NCBI GenBank assembly: GCA_003599255.1
Contig: QZJF01000012.1
Span: forward strand, 1 to 51,901
Direction of reading: 5' to 3'
DNA length: 51,901 nucleotides
From: a candidate division WWE3 bacterium
Lineage (GTDB): Bacteria; Patescibacteriota; WWE3; UBA101185; UBA10185
Shown here: positions 27,431-37,624 of the stretch, piece by piece
How positions within the stretch are numbered: the first letter of the stretch is position 1
How the letters are laid out: the number at the start of each line of letters is the position of its first letter
Made by a program: the position numbers and the translations under genes
The notes under the pieces: generated by a model
What the model was told of the DNA's origin: nothing
What the model saw: only the letters and a program-made list of their open reading frames with translations
The model's database searches: none

Positions 27431-29374
27431 ATGAAAATACCTGTTGAATGGTTAAAAGAATATGTAAATATTAAGAAGTCCTCAGCTGAGATAGGGAAAG
27501 CATTTACTTCAATTGGTCTTATGCTCGATAAGCCAATCTATGAGTATAAAGGGCAGGGGTATTCAACAGAAGTTCTGGATCTTGAGCACAGAATGGATAG
27601 ATCGGACTGGTTATCCGTTCTGGGATGTGCAAGGGACTTGGCCGCCTTTGAAAACGTCCCTTTAAAGTATCCTGATACTTATATCGGGGAACTTAGAGAA
27701 AGTGACGAAAGTCAAAAAGTGCCGATAATTGTAGAGTGTCCGGACCTGGTAAATAGATTCAATACAGTAATTTTCAAAAATATCAGAGTGGGGGAATCTC
27801 CAGAATGGCTTAAATACAGGCTTGAGGCCTACGGAATTGCTTCAATAAATAACATAGTAGACATAACAAATTATGTCATGGTAGAAACAGGGCAGCCCAT
27901 GCACGCGCAGGACCTGGCTAAATTTCAAAAAAGAGAGATTCTTATCAGGAGAGCACGCAAAGACGAAAAGATTACAACCCTTTTAGGTGAAGTAATAGAA
28001 CTAAATGACGAGTACTTCGTTTTAACTCAAGACGGAAAACCAATAGTACTGGGAGGTATCGTTGGAGGTATAAGCACTGCGGTTGATAATAAAACCACAG
28101 AGATAGTTTTGGATGCAGGTAACTATAATCAGATAAATATTAGGAAATCTTCTCGTAGATGCAAGATCCAAAATGAAACTGTACTGAGATACGACAAGTA
28201 CCTAAACCCTAAACTTACAGAATTAGCCTTAATGAGGGCAATCAAGCTTATACTGGAAAATGCAGGAGGTGAAGTGTATAAGAATATGGATTGGTATCCC
28301 TCTCCGACAGCGGATAAGAATATGGTACTCAGATACGACAGAGTAAGCAGACTTTCAGGAATGCAAATCGAACCGGAAAAAGTCAAAAGAATCCTTAAAT
28401 CTTTGGAGTACAAAATATTAGAAGAAAATAATACGGAAATTAAATTACAGGTGCCGCACTTTAGAACCGATGTGGCAGTAGAGGACGACTTGGTTGCCGA
28501 TGTTTTAAGAATAAATGACTATGCAAACATACCTGTTTCTTTTATAAAAAATTCGCCTCCAAAGGAAATCACTCCTGAAATCTATAATTTCGAAGAAGAA
28601 TTACGTGAGATATGTGTTAGAGCAGGGATGCATGAGCATATTTCCGACCCTCTTGTACAACCTAACCCCGAAGATAAAACACAGGTGATTCTTGAAAATG
28701 CAATTTCAGCTGAAAAATCCGGTTTGAGAACCGAGGGGTACAGCGGACTCGAAAATGTCTCAGACACTTATGTTAAGCATAAGATAAAAGACATTAAGCT
28801 GTTCGAAATCGGAAAAATATATTCAAAAATAGGTACACAAACTAAACTTGAGAATTTCACTGAAACAAGGATTCTAGAGGTTTATAACAAAAACATCGAC
28901 CTTTCCCTTAAAGAGAACTCCGGCAATACGGTGCGTCTTCTTAGTACTGTGATGAGGGACCTTGGAATTGTTAACTACCGTATAGATTACCTTGATGGTA
29001 AGAGTGTCATTTTGGTAGATGAGGACACACTAGGAGAGATTAGACACACGGATTTCAACCTGCTGACTGAAATGCTTCTTAAACATCGGGGACAACCTCA
29101 TAGAATCATTAGTGAATATAGAGTTGTGAAAACTGAGGATATTTCCGTTATTGTTCCAAAAGCCTACAAATCCGGTCCATTAGTTCATCGGCTCAAGTCC
29201 GTGGACAATAATATTATTGATATACACTGTTTAATTGAGGAGCTAGAAAGTTTGATCGGACCGGAGAGCAAGAACTTACTATTAAAATTCAGCTATCTTG
29301 GGGGATCTTTCTCACAAACCAAAGAAAAGATAATCGAGATACTTGGAACGGAAGGTTTGACGGTTCGCAGATAG
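27431..29374 (+). CDS. pheT: Phenylalanyl-tRNA synthetase beta subunit, compact form
   Basis: MKIPVEWLKEYVNI, HRMDRSDWLSVLGCARDLAAF, NIVDITNYVMVETGQPMHAQDL; 647 aa. Confidence 0.94.
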   Translation: MKIPVEWLKEYVNIKKSSAEIGKAFTSIGLMLDKPIYEYKGQGYSTEVLDLEHRMDRSDWLSVLGCARDLAAFENVPLKYPDTYIGELRESDESQKVPIIVECPDLVNRFNTVIFKNIRVGESPEWLKYRLEAYGIASINNIVDITNYVMVETGQPMHAQDLAKFQKREILIRRARKDEKITTLLGEVIELNDEYFVLTQDGKPIVLGGIVGGISTAVDNKTTEIVLDAGNYNQINIRKSSRRCKIQNETVLRYDKYLNPKLTELALMRAIKLILENAGGEVYKNMDWYPSPTADKNMVLRYDRVSRLSGMQIEPEKVKRILKSLEYKILEENNTEIKLQVPHFRTDVAVEDDLVADVLRINDYANIPVSFIKNSPPKEITPEIYNFEEELREICVRAGMHEHISDPLVQPNPEDKTQVILENAISAEKSGLRTEGYSGLENVSDTYVKHKIKDIKLFEIGKIYSKIGTQTKLENFTETRILEVYNKNIDLSLKENSGNTVRLLSTVMRDLGIVNYRIDYLDGKSVILVDEDTLGEIRHTDFNLLTEMLLKHRGQPHRIISEYRVVKTEDISVIVPKAYKSGPLVHRLKSVDNNIIDIHCLIEELESLIGPESKNLLLKFSYLGGSFSQTKEKIIEILGTEGLTVRR

Positions 29375-29382
29375 CCGTTAAG

Positions 29383-32043
29383 TTACCTGGCGTATCCAAT
29401 TACTTCCAATTGCACTTTCTTAGAGCCTTTATTACCATCCTCATCTTCGGCTACCGCCTCAAATTCGTGCATACCAATGCCGGATGCGTCTAACTCAAAA
29501 TTGAATCCGTATGGTGCTGACTTATCATTTGTAACCTTATTTCCATCCATATATATCCTCACAACCTCAACATCCTCATAAGCTGAAACCTCAACGTTAA
29601 GTCTGAAATTTAGGTACACCTTATCACCATTTTCCAGCTCTATGATCTCCACATTCACATCATTTTTATTCTCAACTTCGTCGCCGTCAAATTCAAGACG
29701 GGATCTCATTTGTGGAGGGAAATATGTTTCCTCGTCATAGTTTTCCTTTACCCAGGAATCTACGGATGTCTGCCATTCTGGAAGCTCCGCTTTTATCTTA
29801 ATAAACGTCTTTGTGTCTGTTTCGTCCGCGTCTTTGCACCCCTGATTAGCGATACGCCCGTCTATTTTGCATATCTCAATTCTCTGGTACCAGTCGCTTC
29901 GGGCCGTGGGCTGAGTCTGTTCAAGAAACCATTCTTGCCTGGTAGGGAAACCTTCCTGCGGTAGTAACCCTGTGAGTTGGTCAATTTCAATTTTTTTAAC
30001 GCTTGAGGGCGCCTCAAATTTCTCGTCCGGTTTATCTGCTAAATACTCCTTCATAAATCTATTCCAGATAGGAGTTGCTCCGGTAATACCTGAGGCAATA
30101 TTTGGGTTCATTTCTTCATTATTATTGTTTCCAACCCACGCACCTGCAACTATAGATGGGGTAAATCCAATAGCGTAATTATCCCGCTTATCATCAGTTG
30201 TACCTGTCTTCACCGCAACCTGGTGCCCCGGAATATTTAAGAGACTGCCAAAACCGAATACCGCACTTCTAGCTCCGTCATCTGAAAGGATATCCGAAAT
30301 TATAAAAGCGGTACCTTCATCCATAGCTTTCAAACCCCCCGTGTCCTGCCATTTGTAAATTATATTACCGTTGGAGTCTTTAATTTCGACAATTGGGGTC
30401 GGTTGTCTGTAAATTCCCTTAGCCGCAAATACATTAAAAGCACCGGTTAATTCCAACAATTTTGTCTCTCCGCCTCCAAGCGTAAGTGACAAACCGTAGC
30501 GTTCTCTTTCCTTAAAAGTTGATATTCCCATTTTCTCTGCCATATCAATCATGTTATCGATTCCGACTATTTTTAAAGATTTTACTGCGGGTATATTTAA
30601 AGAGTTGCCAAGCGATTTTCTCAAAGACATAACGCCCCTGAATATTCCGTCATAGTTGACAGGTATATACGGTTTGTCGGGGGCAGACCCTTCAAATATT
30701 GAGGGAACATCCAGAAACGGAAAGGACGCAGGATAACCCTGAGAGAGCATAGTGGCATAAGTTATCGGTTTAATAGCGGAACCAGGCTGTCTGTTGGCTA
30801 AAGTCACATTAAGATAAGGCTCAAATTTACAGCTATTTTCTCCTGTTATACCGGATATGCAGTTCTCCGGCTGGGAGTCCAAATCGTACCCCTTAGAACC
30901 TACCATGGCCAATATCTGGGCAGTTTTAGCGTCCAACACTACCAGGGACCCATTCCAAACGTTCATGGAACTTGCTTTCTCGACTTCCTCTAAAACTATT
31001 TGCTGGGCCTTTTCTTGGAGATCCAAATCTATACTTGTAGTTACCTGCAATCCTCCTTGCTCTACTAGTTCTTCTCCGAACATATCGGCTAGAATCTGTT
31101 TGGCATAGAAAACAAAGTGCGGTGCTGCAAATGGAACAGATGCAGCCTGGAATTGAAGCTCTTCTTTTTTTGCGTTTTCATAATCTTCATCTCCAAGGTA
31201 GAACCTTTTACCGTCGCTTCCTGCCCATCCCCGAACATTCATGAGGTATAAAACATAATCTTTTCTTTCCATACCGGCCTGGGGATCTCCAGCATAGTAT
31301 GAGTAATAGCTAGGACGTTGAGGTAACCCGGCAAGGTAGGCAGCTTCAGCAACAGTCAGATCCTTTGGATGTTTGTTAAAATAAGCCTTAGCAGCACTGA
31401 AAATTCCGTAATTTTGGCCGCCATATGGCGACTCATTCAGATACATCTGTAAAATCTGATCTTTGGAATATTTATTTTCAAGCTGTAAAGACAATATCAA
31501 CTCTTTAATTTTTCTTGGGAGAGTTTGTTCCGACGTCAGCAAGGTATTTTTTATAACTTGCTGAGTTATAGTCGAACCGCTCTGAAGACTCTCTCCGAAG
31601 ATCATATTTTTCATGGCACGGGCCATACCTCTTATGGAAAAGCCTCTGTGTATATAAAAATCGGAATCTTCGGTGGCCAATGTGGCATCAACAATATGTG
31701 GGGAAACTTCGTCCAGACCAATTAAAGTCCTGTTTTTGTCCCCGAAAAGTTCATATATCATTTTGCCGTTTCGGTCATAAAACCTGGTGGAAAGTTCAAA
31801 GTTTCTTTCAAGGAGTCTATCCGGATTTGGAAGTTCCCTTGAAAAATAGGCAAAAACAATCACTACGACCAAAAGTCCTATGACCATGCTCAACAAAACA
31901 AACGAAGCAAAATAGGTCACAAATGTAAGAGATTTAACATTGTTTAAAAATGATAAATTAGGTCTGGGGATATTAAATTTCGGAATAGCACGAGATCTGC
32001 TTTTTCTGCTGCGCGATCCCGATGTCATAAACTTAGCACGCAT
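29383..32043 (-). CDS. Class A penicillin-binding protein (PBP1-like)
   Basis: GT51 ATEDSDFYIHRGFS...GGSTITQQ-like motif; transpeptidase GSAIKPITYATML, KTGTTDDKRDN; start 32043 fits TATAAT 32050-32055 on minus strand. Confidence 0.93.
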   Translation of the reverse strand: MRAKFMTSGSRSRKSRSRAIPKFNIPRPNLSFLNNVKSLTFVTYFASFVLLSMVIGLLVVVIVFAYFSRELPNPDRLLERNFELSTRFYDRNGKMIYELFGDKNRTLIGLDEVSPHIVDATLATEDSDFYIHRGFSIRGMARAMKNMIFGESLQSGSTITQQVIKNTLLTSEQTLPRKIKELILSLQLENKYSKDQILQMYLNESPYGGQNYGIFSAAKAYFNKHPKDLTVAEAAYLAGLPQRPSYYSYYAGDPQAGMERKDYVLYLMNVRGWAGSDGKRFYLGDEDYENAKKEELQFQAASVPFAAPHFVFYAKQILADMFGEELVEQGGLQVTTSIDLDLQEKAQQIVLEEVEKASSMNVWNGSLVVLDAKTAQILAMVGSKGYDLDSQPENCISGITGENSCKFEPYLNVTLANRQPGSAIKPITYATMLSQGYPASFPFLDVPSIFEGSAPDKPYIPVNYDGIFRGVMSLRKSLGNSLNIPAVKSLKIVGIDNMIDMAEKMGISTFKERERYGLSLTLGGGETKLLELTGAFNVFAAKGIYRQPTPIVEIKDSNGNIIYKWQDTGGLKAMDEGTAFIISDILSDDGARSAVFGFGSLLNIPGHQVAVKTGTTDDKRDNYAIGFTPSIVAGAWVGNNNNEEMNPNIASGITGATPIWNRFMKEYLADKPDEKFEAPSSVKKIEIDQLTGLLPQEGFPTRQEWFLEQTQPTARSDWYQRIEICKIDGRIANQGCKDADETDTKTFIKIKAELPEWQTSVDSWVKENYDEETYFPPQMRSRLEFDGDEVENKNDVNVEIIELENGDKVYLNFRLNVEVSAYEDVEVVRIYMDGNKVTNDKSAPYGFNFELDASGIGMHEFEAVAEDEDGNKGSKKVQLEVIGYAR

Positions 32044-32104
32044 ATCTTTATTATAGCTCAAATGAAGTCTAATTATAGCAAAACCATTGTATGCTTGCAC
32101 TGCA

Positions 32105-32133
32105 TTGTAATAAGTGAGAGAAACTTTTATACT
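32105..32133 (+). promoter_or_regulatory. sigma70-type promoter TTGTAA-N17-TATACT, tyrS ATG at 32141
   Basis: -35 32105-32110, -10 32128-32133, +1 about 32140. Confidence 0.7.
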
Positions 32134-32140
32134 GGGGTAA

Positions 32141-33346
32141 ATGGCAAAAGTAATAACAGATATTGAACTCATAAATAAGTTTTTAAATAGGGGAGTGGAT
32201 AGCATATTTCCGGGCAAAGACGAACTTAAACGAAAACTCATGTCCGGTGAGCGAATTAGAGCCTATCAGGGCTTCGATCCTACAGGCCCCTACCTTCACG
32301 TAGGACATGCGATGGGTATAAGAGCACTGAGAATACTTCAACAGCTTGGACATGAAGTAGTCTTTCTCGTAGGAGACTACACAGCTAAAGTAGGCGACCC
32401 GGACAAACCCACAGGCAGGCCGATACTTTCAGACAAAACTATCAAAGATAATATGCAGGGATGGAAGAAACAGGCAGCGCAACTTATAGATTTTGACGGG
32501 GAAAATCCTGTACTTTTCAGAAGAAATTATGAGTGGCTTTCAAAGTTGAAACTGGCTGATTTAATCCGGCTAATGTCTCACGCAACAGTACAACAGATGA
32601 TGGAAAGAGATTTGTTTCAGCGCAGACTTTCCGAAAACAACCCCATTGGTCTGCAGGAGTTCATTTATCCCCTAATGCAGGGCTACGATAGTGTAGCAAT
32701 GGATGTAGATTTAGAGATCGGAGGTACGGATCAGACTTTTAACATGCTTGTGGGAAGAAACTTATGCAAGTCATACCTAAACAAAGAAAAATTTGTTAGA
32801 ACCAACCAAATGATGGAGGCTCCTGATGGCGTTACAATGAGTAAAACCAAGGGTAATGGGATAAACCTGTCAGACACACCTGAAAACATGTATGGAAAAG
32901 CTATGTCTTACTCCGACAATCAAATTGTGAAAGGTTTGTTCCTTCTTACCGAAATGGAAGATGAAGAAATTAAAGAGATTGATCAACTATTGCGTAAAGG
33001 TGAGAATCCGATGAAATATAAGAAGATAATGGCATTTGAGATAGTAAAGACTATTAAAGGCAGAAAAGCGGCTGAAAAAGCGCAGGGAAACTTTGAGAAA
33101 GTTGTGCAGAATAAGGAAATTGCAGAGGAAAATATAACTTATGTTTCTCCAGCGGAAAAAACTACAATCCTAAATTTTCTGAAAAGTTCTGTGGGTTCGG
33201 AATCTTCCAGCCAAATAAAAAGAGTCATCGAACAAGGCGGAGTAGAGGTAAATGGGGAACAGGTCAAAAACCCGTTTCAGGAATTCGAATTTAATACCGG
33301 ATTAGTAATAAAATTCGGCAAACGTACATTTTTTAAGGTTAAATAA
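32141..33346 (+). CDS. tyrS: Tyrosyl-tRNA synthetase
   Basis: AYQGFDPTGPYLHVGHAMGIRALR, GGTDQTFNMLVGR, MSKTKGN, C-terminal S4 domain. Confidence 0.95.
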   Translation: MAKVITDIELINKFLNRGVDSIFPGKDELKRKLMSGERIRAYQGFDPTGPYLHVGHAMGIRALRILQQLGHEVVFLVGDYTAKVGDPDKPTGRPILSDKTIKDNMQGWKKQAAQLIDFDGENPVLFRRNYEWLSKLKLADLIRLMSHATVQQMMERDLFQRRLSENNPIGLQEFIYPLMQGYDSVAMDVDLEIGGTDQTFNMLVGRNLCKSYLNKEKFVRTNQMMEAPDGVTMSKTKGNGINLSDTPENMYGKAMSYSDNQIVKGLFLLTEMEDEEIKEIDQLLRKGENPMKYKKIMAFEIVKTIKGRKAAEKAQGNFEKVVQNKEIAEENITYVSPAEKTTILNFLKSSVGSESSSQIKRVIEQGGVEVNGEQVKNPFQEFEFNTGLVIKFGKRTFFKVK

Positions 33347-33347
33347 A

Positions 33348-33470
33348 ATGATTAAGTCAATAAAGAAGACATTCAGAAAAGCGTTAAAAAGGGAAAATCT
33401 GACAAAGCTCTTAATAATACTAAGTACTTTGGCTTTGATCGCTACTTCCATATTACCCTATATAATATAG
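33348..33470 (+). CDS. Small 40-aa membrane protein (basic N-terminus plus one TM)
   Basis: Frame MIKSIKKTFRKALKRENLTKLLIILSTLALIATSILPYII*, fits exactly between tyrS and recG; below track cutoff. Confidence 0.55.
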   Translation: MIKSIKKTFRKALKRENLTKLLIILSTLALIATSILPYII

Positions 33471-33473
33471 TCA

Positions 33474-35489
33474 ATGCTAAATTTTGACACCAAAGCTGAA
33501 AAGGTTACAGGTGTAGGACCAAAATACCGCGATTTGCTGGAAAAACTGGAAATAAAGAATGTAAGGGATTTCTTATACCATTTTCCCTTCAGATACGACG
33601 ATTATTCTGAAATAAAAAATATTAAAGATATTCAGGAAGGGGAAACCGTCACACTACGTGGTACGCTGGGGCCTGTAGAAAATATTTTTACTAAATTCGG
33701 CAAAAAATTGACCAAAGCGGTATTGGCAGACCATTCCGGGAAAGTTGATCTTGTGTGGTTTAATCAACATTTCCTGAAAAAGGTCCTGCTCCCCGGACAA
33801 ATTTACAGCGTAAGCGGCAGAGTAACTCTATTTAACAATAAGCCATCAATATTAAACCCGGAAATTGAAGCCTATACAGCTAAAAGCTTGAACACCGGTA
33901 GACTAGTACCTGTATATCCGGAGACTTACGGGATAAGTTCAAAATGGCTTAGATCCAAAATACATAATTTATTGACCAGTATAAGTGAAACTGAGGATTT
34001 TCTCCCTGAAAAAATACTTAAAAAATACAACTTTCCCGATATAAACCTCTCCATGAATAGCATCCATTTCCCAGAAAGCAGGGAGCAGTTAGAGCGGGCC
34101 AGATCAAGATTTGCCTTTGAAGAACTTTTTATTCAGTTGCTGAAAGTAGAAAAGAAAAAATTTGAATGGAATAAATCCGGCAGAGGAACTGCAATAAATA
34201 AAGCGCAGGAAGCACAGGAAGAATTTATAGAGTCGTTGCCTTTTACACTCACGGATTCACAAAAGAAAGCAGTTGAGGAAATCTTAGACGATATGTCTCG
34301 TGATGTTCCCATGAATAGACTCCTGGAGGGAGACGTGGGGACCGGAAAAACTGTTGTCGCTGTTATAGCTGCTTATATCACTAAACATAACAAATTAAAA
34401 ACATTGTATATGGTCCCCACTGAACTTTTAGCACATCAACATTACGAAACATTTAAGGCTCTTCTTGATCCTTTTAATGTAAACATCTCGTTGTTAACCG
34501 GTTCGGTGAAAAATCATAAAGATAACAACTGGGACATACTTATAGGCACTCACGCACTGCTCTACAATAATGAAGAATACTCTGATACGGGCCTTGTCAT
34601 AATAGACGAGCAACATAGGTTTGGGGTTAAGCAACGCGGAAAGTTGCTCGATGTAGGAAAAAACAAAAAGGTCCCGCATCTGCTCACCATGACTGCGACT
34701 CCAATACCACGGACCTTGGCGCTGACTCTTTATGGTGACCTCTCCATATCCGTGCTGGACACACATCCAAATTTACAGCGAAAAATACACACCAAGGTTG
34801 TATCCGATAAAGACAGAGACAAAGCATACGAATGGATTTTGGACAAAAATGAACCTGCGTTCATAGTGTGCCCGCTAATAGAATCATCGGAAAGTGAAAC
34901 AATGACCAATGTTAAGGCGGCTGAGGATGAGTATGAAAAACTTAAACACGGGGTATTTAAGGACGTTGACGTAGGACTGGTGCACGGAAGGATGAAAAGC
35001 AATGAGAAAAAACAAATGCTGGAAAATTTTAAAAACGGAAAAATCAAGATTCTTATAGCCACCCCTGTTATTGAGGTAGGTATAGATGTTCCTGAGGCAT
35101 CAATCATGGTCATTGAAAGTGCGGAGCGGTATGGACTTGCCACGCTTCATCAACTGCGCGGTAGAGTAGGGCGGGGTGACAAGCCAGGATATTGTTTTAT
35201 TTTCATGAGCGATGATTCCAAAAGTGCTTATAAGAGATTAAAAAATCTCGAGAATATCGATAGCGGACTTAAACTGGCAGAGCTGGATTTGGAATTGAGG
35301 GGAGAAGGCGATATATTTAGCACATTGCAGCATGGCTTTAAGAGGTTTAAAATAGCCGATCTGTCGGATTTTGAACTTTTATCCAAGGTCAAATCAGAAG
35401 CCGAAAATCTGTTTCCCGAGCTTGATAAATATCCTAAGCTTAAGGAAGCTATAATGGACGTACAGGAAACACATATTAGAAATAATTAA
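33474..35489 (+). CDS. recG: ATP-dependent DNA helicase RecG
   Basis: OB wedge domain, GDVGTGKTVVAVIAAY, DEQHRFGVKQR, TMTATPIPRTLALTLYGDL, QLRGRVGRG. Confidence 0.96.
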   Translation: MLNFDTKAEKVTGVGPKYRDLLEKLEIKNVRDFLYHFPFRYDDYSEIKNIKDIQEGETVTLRGTLGPVENIFTKFGKKLTKAVLADHSGKVDLVWFNQHFLKKVLLPGQIYSVSGRVTLFNNKPSILNPEIEAYTAKSLNTGRLVPVYPETYGISSKWLRSKIHNLLTSISETEDFLPEKILKKYNFPDINLSMNSIHFPESREQLERARSRFAFEELFIQLLKVEKKKFEWNKSGRGTAINKAQEAQEEFIESLPFTLTDSQKKAVEEILDDMSRDVPMNRLLEGDVGTGKTVVAVIAAYITKHNKLKTLYMVPTELLAHQHYETFKALLDPFNVNISLLTGSVKNHKDNNWDILIGTHALLYNNEEYSDTGLVIIDEQHRFGVKQRGKLLDVGKNKKVPHLLTMTATPIPRTLALTLYGDLSISVLDTHPNLQRKIHTKVVSDKDRDKAYEWILDKNEPAFIVCPLIESSESETMTNVKAAEDEYEKLKHGVFKDVDVGLVHGRMKSNEKKQMLENFKNGKIKILIATPVIEVGIDVPEASIMVIESAERYGLATLHQLRGRVGRGDKPGYCFIFMSDDSKSAYKRLKNLENIDSGLKLAELDLELRGEGDIFSTLQHGFKRFKIADLSDFELLSKVKSEAENLFPELDKYPKLKEAIMDVQETHIRNN

Positions 35490-35506
35490 TTTATAGAAAT
35501 AGCGAC

Positions 35507-36055
35507 ATGATTAGAGTCACGACCGGAATAGCAAAAAATAAAAAACTTGAAGCACCCGACGTTGAGAATTTCCGCGCAGTTCAGGAAAAAGTAAAGCTTG
35601 CAGTATTCGCAATACTGAGTGAGAAAATAAACAATGCAATATGTCTGGATCTATATGCCGGAAGCGGGAATTTAGGCATAGAAGCACTGAGCCGAGGGGC
35701 ATCCTGGTGCGATTTTGTAGACGAACATCCAGAGAGCATAGAAATTATCTCTAAAAACATAAAATTCACAGGTTTTGAAGAAAAATCCGGCATATTCAGA
35801 AGAGATGCCGTTAAATACGTTACTCACGCCGAGAAACTTTACAACATAATATTCTGCGATCCTTTCTATGAAAACACATCTCACGTACATTTGCTAAATA
35901 ATATGGTCAATATCCTTGCCGATAAGGGTGTTCTTATCTTCTTCCACGGTGAACAATTGGATATTAACGCTACCTCCAAAAAGTCCGATTTAAAAATTTT
36001 GACACAAAGAAAGTTCGGCAGGGGTTACTTTACGATCCTCCAAAAAGATCATTAA
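35507..36055 (+). CDS. rsmD: 16S rRNA (guanine-N2)-methyltransferase RsmD family
   Basis: DLYAGSGNLGIEALSRGA, VDEHPESIEIISKNI, IIFCDPFYENT. Confidence 0.88.
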   Translation: MIRVTTGIAKNKKLEAPDVENFRAVQEKVKLAVFAILSEKINNAICLDLYAGSGNLGIEALSRGASWCDFVDEHPESIEIISKNIKFTGFEEKSGIFRRDAVKYVTHAEKLYNIIFCDPFYENTSHVHLLNNMVNILADKGVLIFFHGEQLDINATSKKSDLKILTQRKFGRGYFTILQKDH

Positions 36056-36102
36056 TTTGGGAAAAACTTGCAATTATCCGAAATATTTGCATAATAATGT
36101 GC

Positions 36103-36249
36103 ATGGCTGTTCCAAAAAGAAGGCATTCAAAAAGCCGAACAAGAAAAAAGAGAAACTCGCACTACACCCGTAAAGTGACTGTTGCTGTCAAGACCAAGGA
36201 TAAGAAAGGCTACAAGAGACCGCACGTTGAAGAGTACGTTGAGATATAA
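36103..36249 (+). CDS. rpmF: Ribosomal protein L32 (zinc-free, shortened)
   Basis: Frame MAVPKRRHSKSRTRKKRNSHYTRKVTVAVKTKDKKGYKRPHVEEYVEI*, not in ORF track. Confidence 0.88.
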   Translation: MAVPKRRHSKSRTRKKRNSHYTRKVTVAVKTKDKKGYKRPHVEEYVEI

Positions 36250-36261
36250 TTTAACATAGAA

Positions 36262-36687
36262 ATGAAGTCAAGAACTGATCCAAGACATGCTGCCAGAAGA
36301 CTTGCGTTAGCTTCAATCTTTTGTTGGCTCTTTTCTGAACAAAACAAGGAAGAATGCCAAATTCTATCCAAAGAACTCTTAGATCACGAAGAAGTAGATA
36401 ACAAACTTTCTGATTTTATAATCGACGGGGTTAAGATTAATCTGGACAATATCGATAAAATCATTGAAAATGCTGCTCCCGAGTGGCCTTTGGACAAAAT
36501 TTCCAAGGTTGATTTAGTGGTGCTTAGAATTGCTGTTTTTGAAATAGTATATGGTAAGAAAGCACCAATAAAGGTAGCTATTGATGAATCGGTGGAGTTG
36601 GCAAAGGAATTTGGCAACGACACATCTCACAAGTTTGTAAACGGGGTCTTAGGCACAATAGTTGACCAGTTGGAGAACAAACAATGA
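36262..36687 (+). CDS. nusB: Transcription antitermination factor NusB
   Basis: RRLALASIFCWLFSEQ; LPI-type core VDLVVLRIAVFEIVYGKKAPIKVAIDESVELAKEFG. Confidence 0.92.
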   Translation: MKSRTDPRHAARRLALASIFCWLFSEQNKEECQILSKELLDHEEVDNKLSDFIIDGVKINLDNIDKIIENAAPEWPLDKISKVDLVVLRIAVFEIVYGKKAPIKVAIDESVELAKEFGNDTSHKFVNGVLGTIVDQLENKQ

Positions 36688-36917
36688 ACGAAACCGCGAA
36701 AAAAATAATAAAAATAATAATAGACAAATCCGGTCATGAACATGACGAGATAGACGAATCTTCATATTTCGAGGATGATTTGAACATAGGAGAGATGGAA
36801 CTTATGGAGATACTTACCGAGATAGAGGAAAAATTTCAGGTCGAAGTTGTACAAGAAAAAGAAACCTTAGAAACTGTAGGAGATTTAATAGACCTAGTGA
36901 TGGAACAGCTGGAATAA
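36684..36917 (+). CDS. Acyl carrier protein-like protein lacking the DSL serine
   Basis: FEDDLNIGEMELMEILTEIEEKFQVEV aligns with [27 protein letters not shown] of E. coli AcpP; acpP-rnc synteny. Confidence 0.8.
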   Translation: MNETAKKIIKIIIDKSGHEHDEIDESSYFEDDLNIGEMELMEILTEIEEKFQVEVVQEKETLETVGDLIDLVMEQLE

Positions 36918-36922
36918 CTGAG

Positions 36923-37618
36923 ATGACTTTTGACTTTCAACTGCTTCAAAAAAAGTTAAATACAAAGCTTAATAACGAGGCGCTTTTCAGGCTTGCTTTT
37001 ACACATAGATCTTATCTTAATGAACACCCTGACTTTGAACAGGTCTCTAACGAACGTTTGGAATTCCTAGGAGATGCTGTACTGCAGCTTCTATCTTCGG
37101 AGTTTCTATATGAAAAATACCCAAATTCACCTGAAGGCATTCTGACCAACTACAGATCTGCCATTGTCTGCACTCCTTCTATAGCAGCTGAGGCTAAGAG
37201 ACTGGGATACGGTGAGTTTCTGCTGTTGTCCAATGGCGAAGAAAGCACCGGTGGAAGAGAAAGAGAGTATATCCTTGCAAACACCTTTGAGGCTGTACTG
37301 GGAGCACTGTATCTGGATAAGGACCTTGATTTCTGCAAAGATTTTGTAATTAAAGAGCTGTTATATAAGGTCACTGAGATTGTAGAAAATGAAGACTACA
37401 AAGACGCTAAATCAAAGTTTCAGGAAATTGCTCAAGAAAAAATGGGAATAACTCCGGTATATCAGGTTCTAGAATCTTGGGGACCTGATCACGAAAAAAA
37501 TTTTAAAGTGGGAGTATTTTTAGGAGAAAAATTATGGGGGGAAGGGACTGGAAGAAGTAAGCAAAAAGCGGAACAACAAGCCGCCTTGCAGGCATTTGCG
37601 AAACTTTCTTCAAATTAA
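36923..37618 (+). CDS. rnc: Ribonuclease III
   Basis: NERLEFLGDAVL signature, second Glu motif NTFEAVLGALYLD, C-terminal dsRBD. Confidence 0.96.
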   Translation: MTFDFQLLQKKLNTKLNNEALFRLAFTHRSYLNEHPDFEQVSNERLEFLGDAVLQLLSSEFLYEKYPNSPEGILTNYRSAIVCTPSIAAEAKRLGYGEFLLLSNGEESTGGREREYILANTFEAVLGALYLDKDLDFCKDFVIKELLYKVTEIVENEDYKDAKSKFQEIAQEKMGITPVYQVLESWGPDHEKNFKVGVFLGEKLWGEGTGRSKQKAEQQAALQAFAKLSSN

Positions 37619-37624
37619 TTACTG

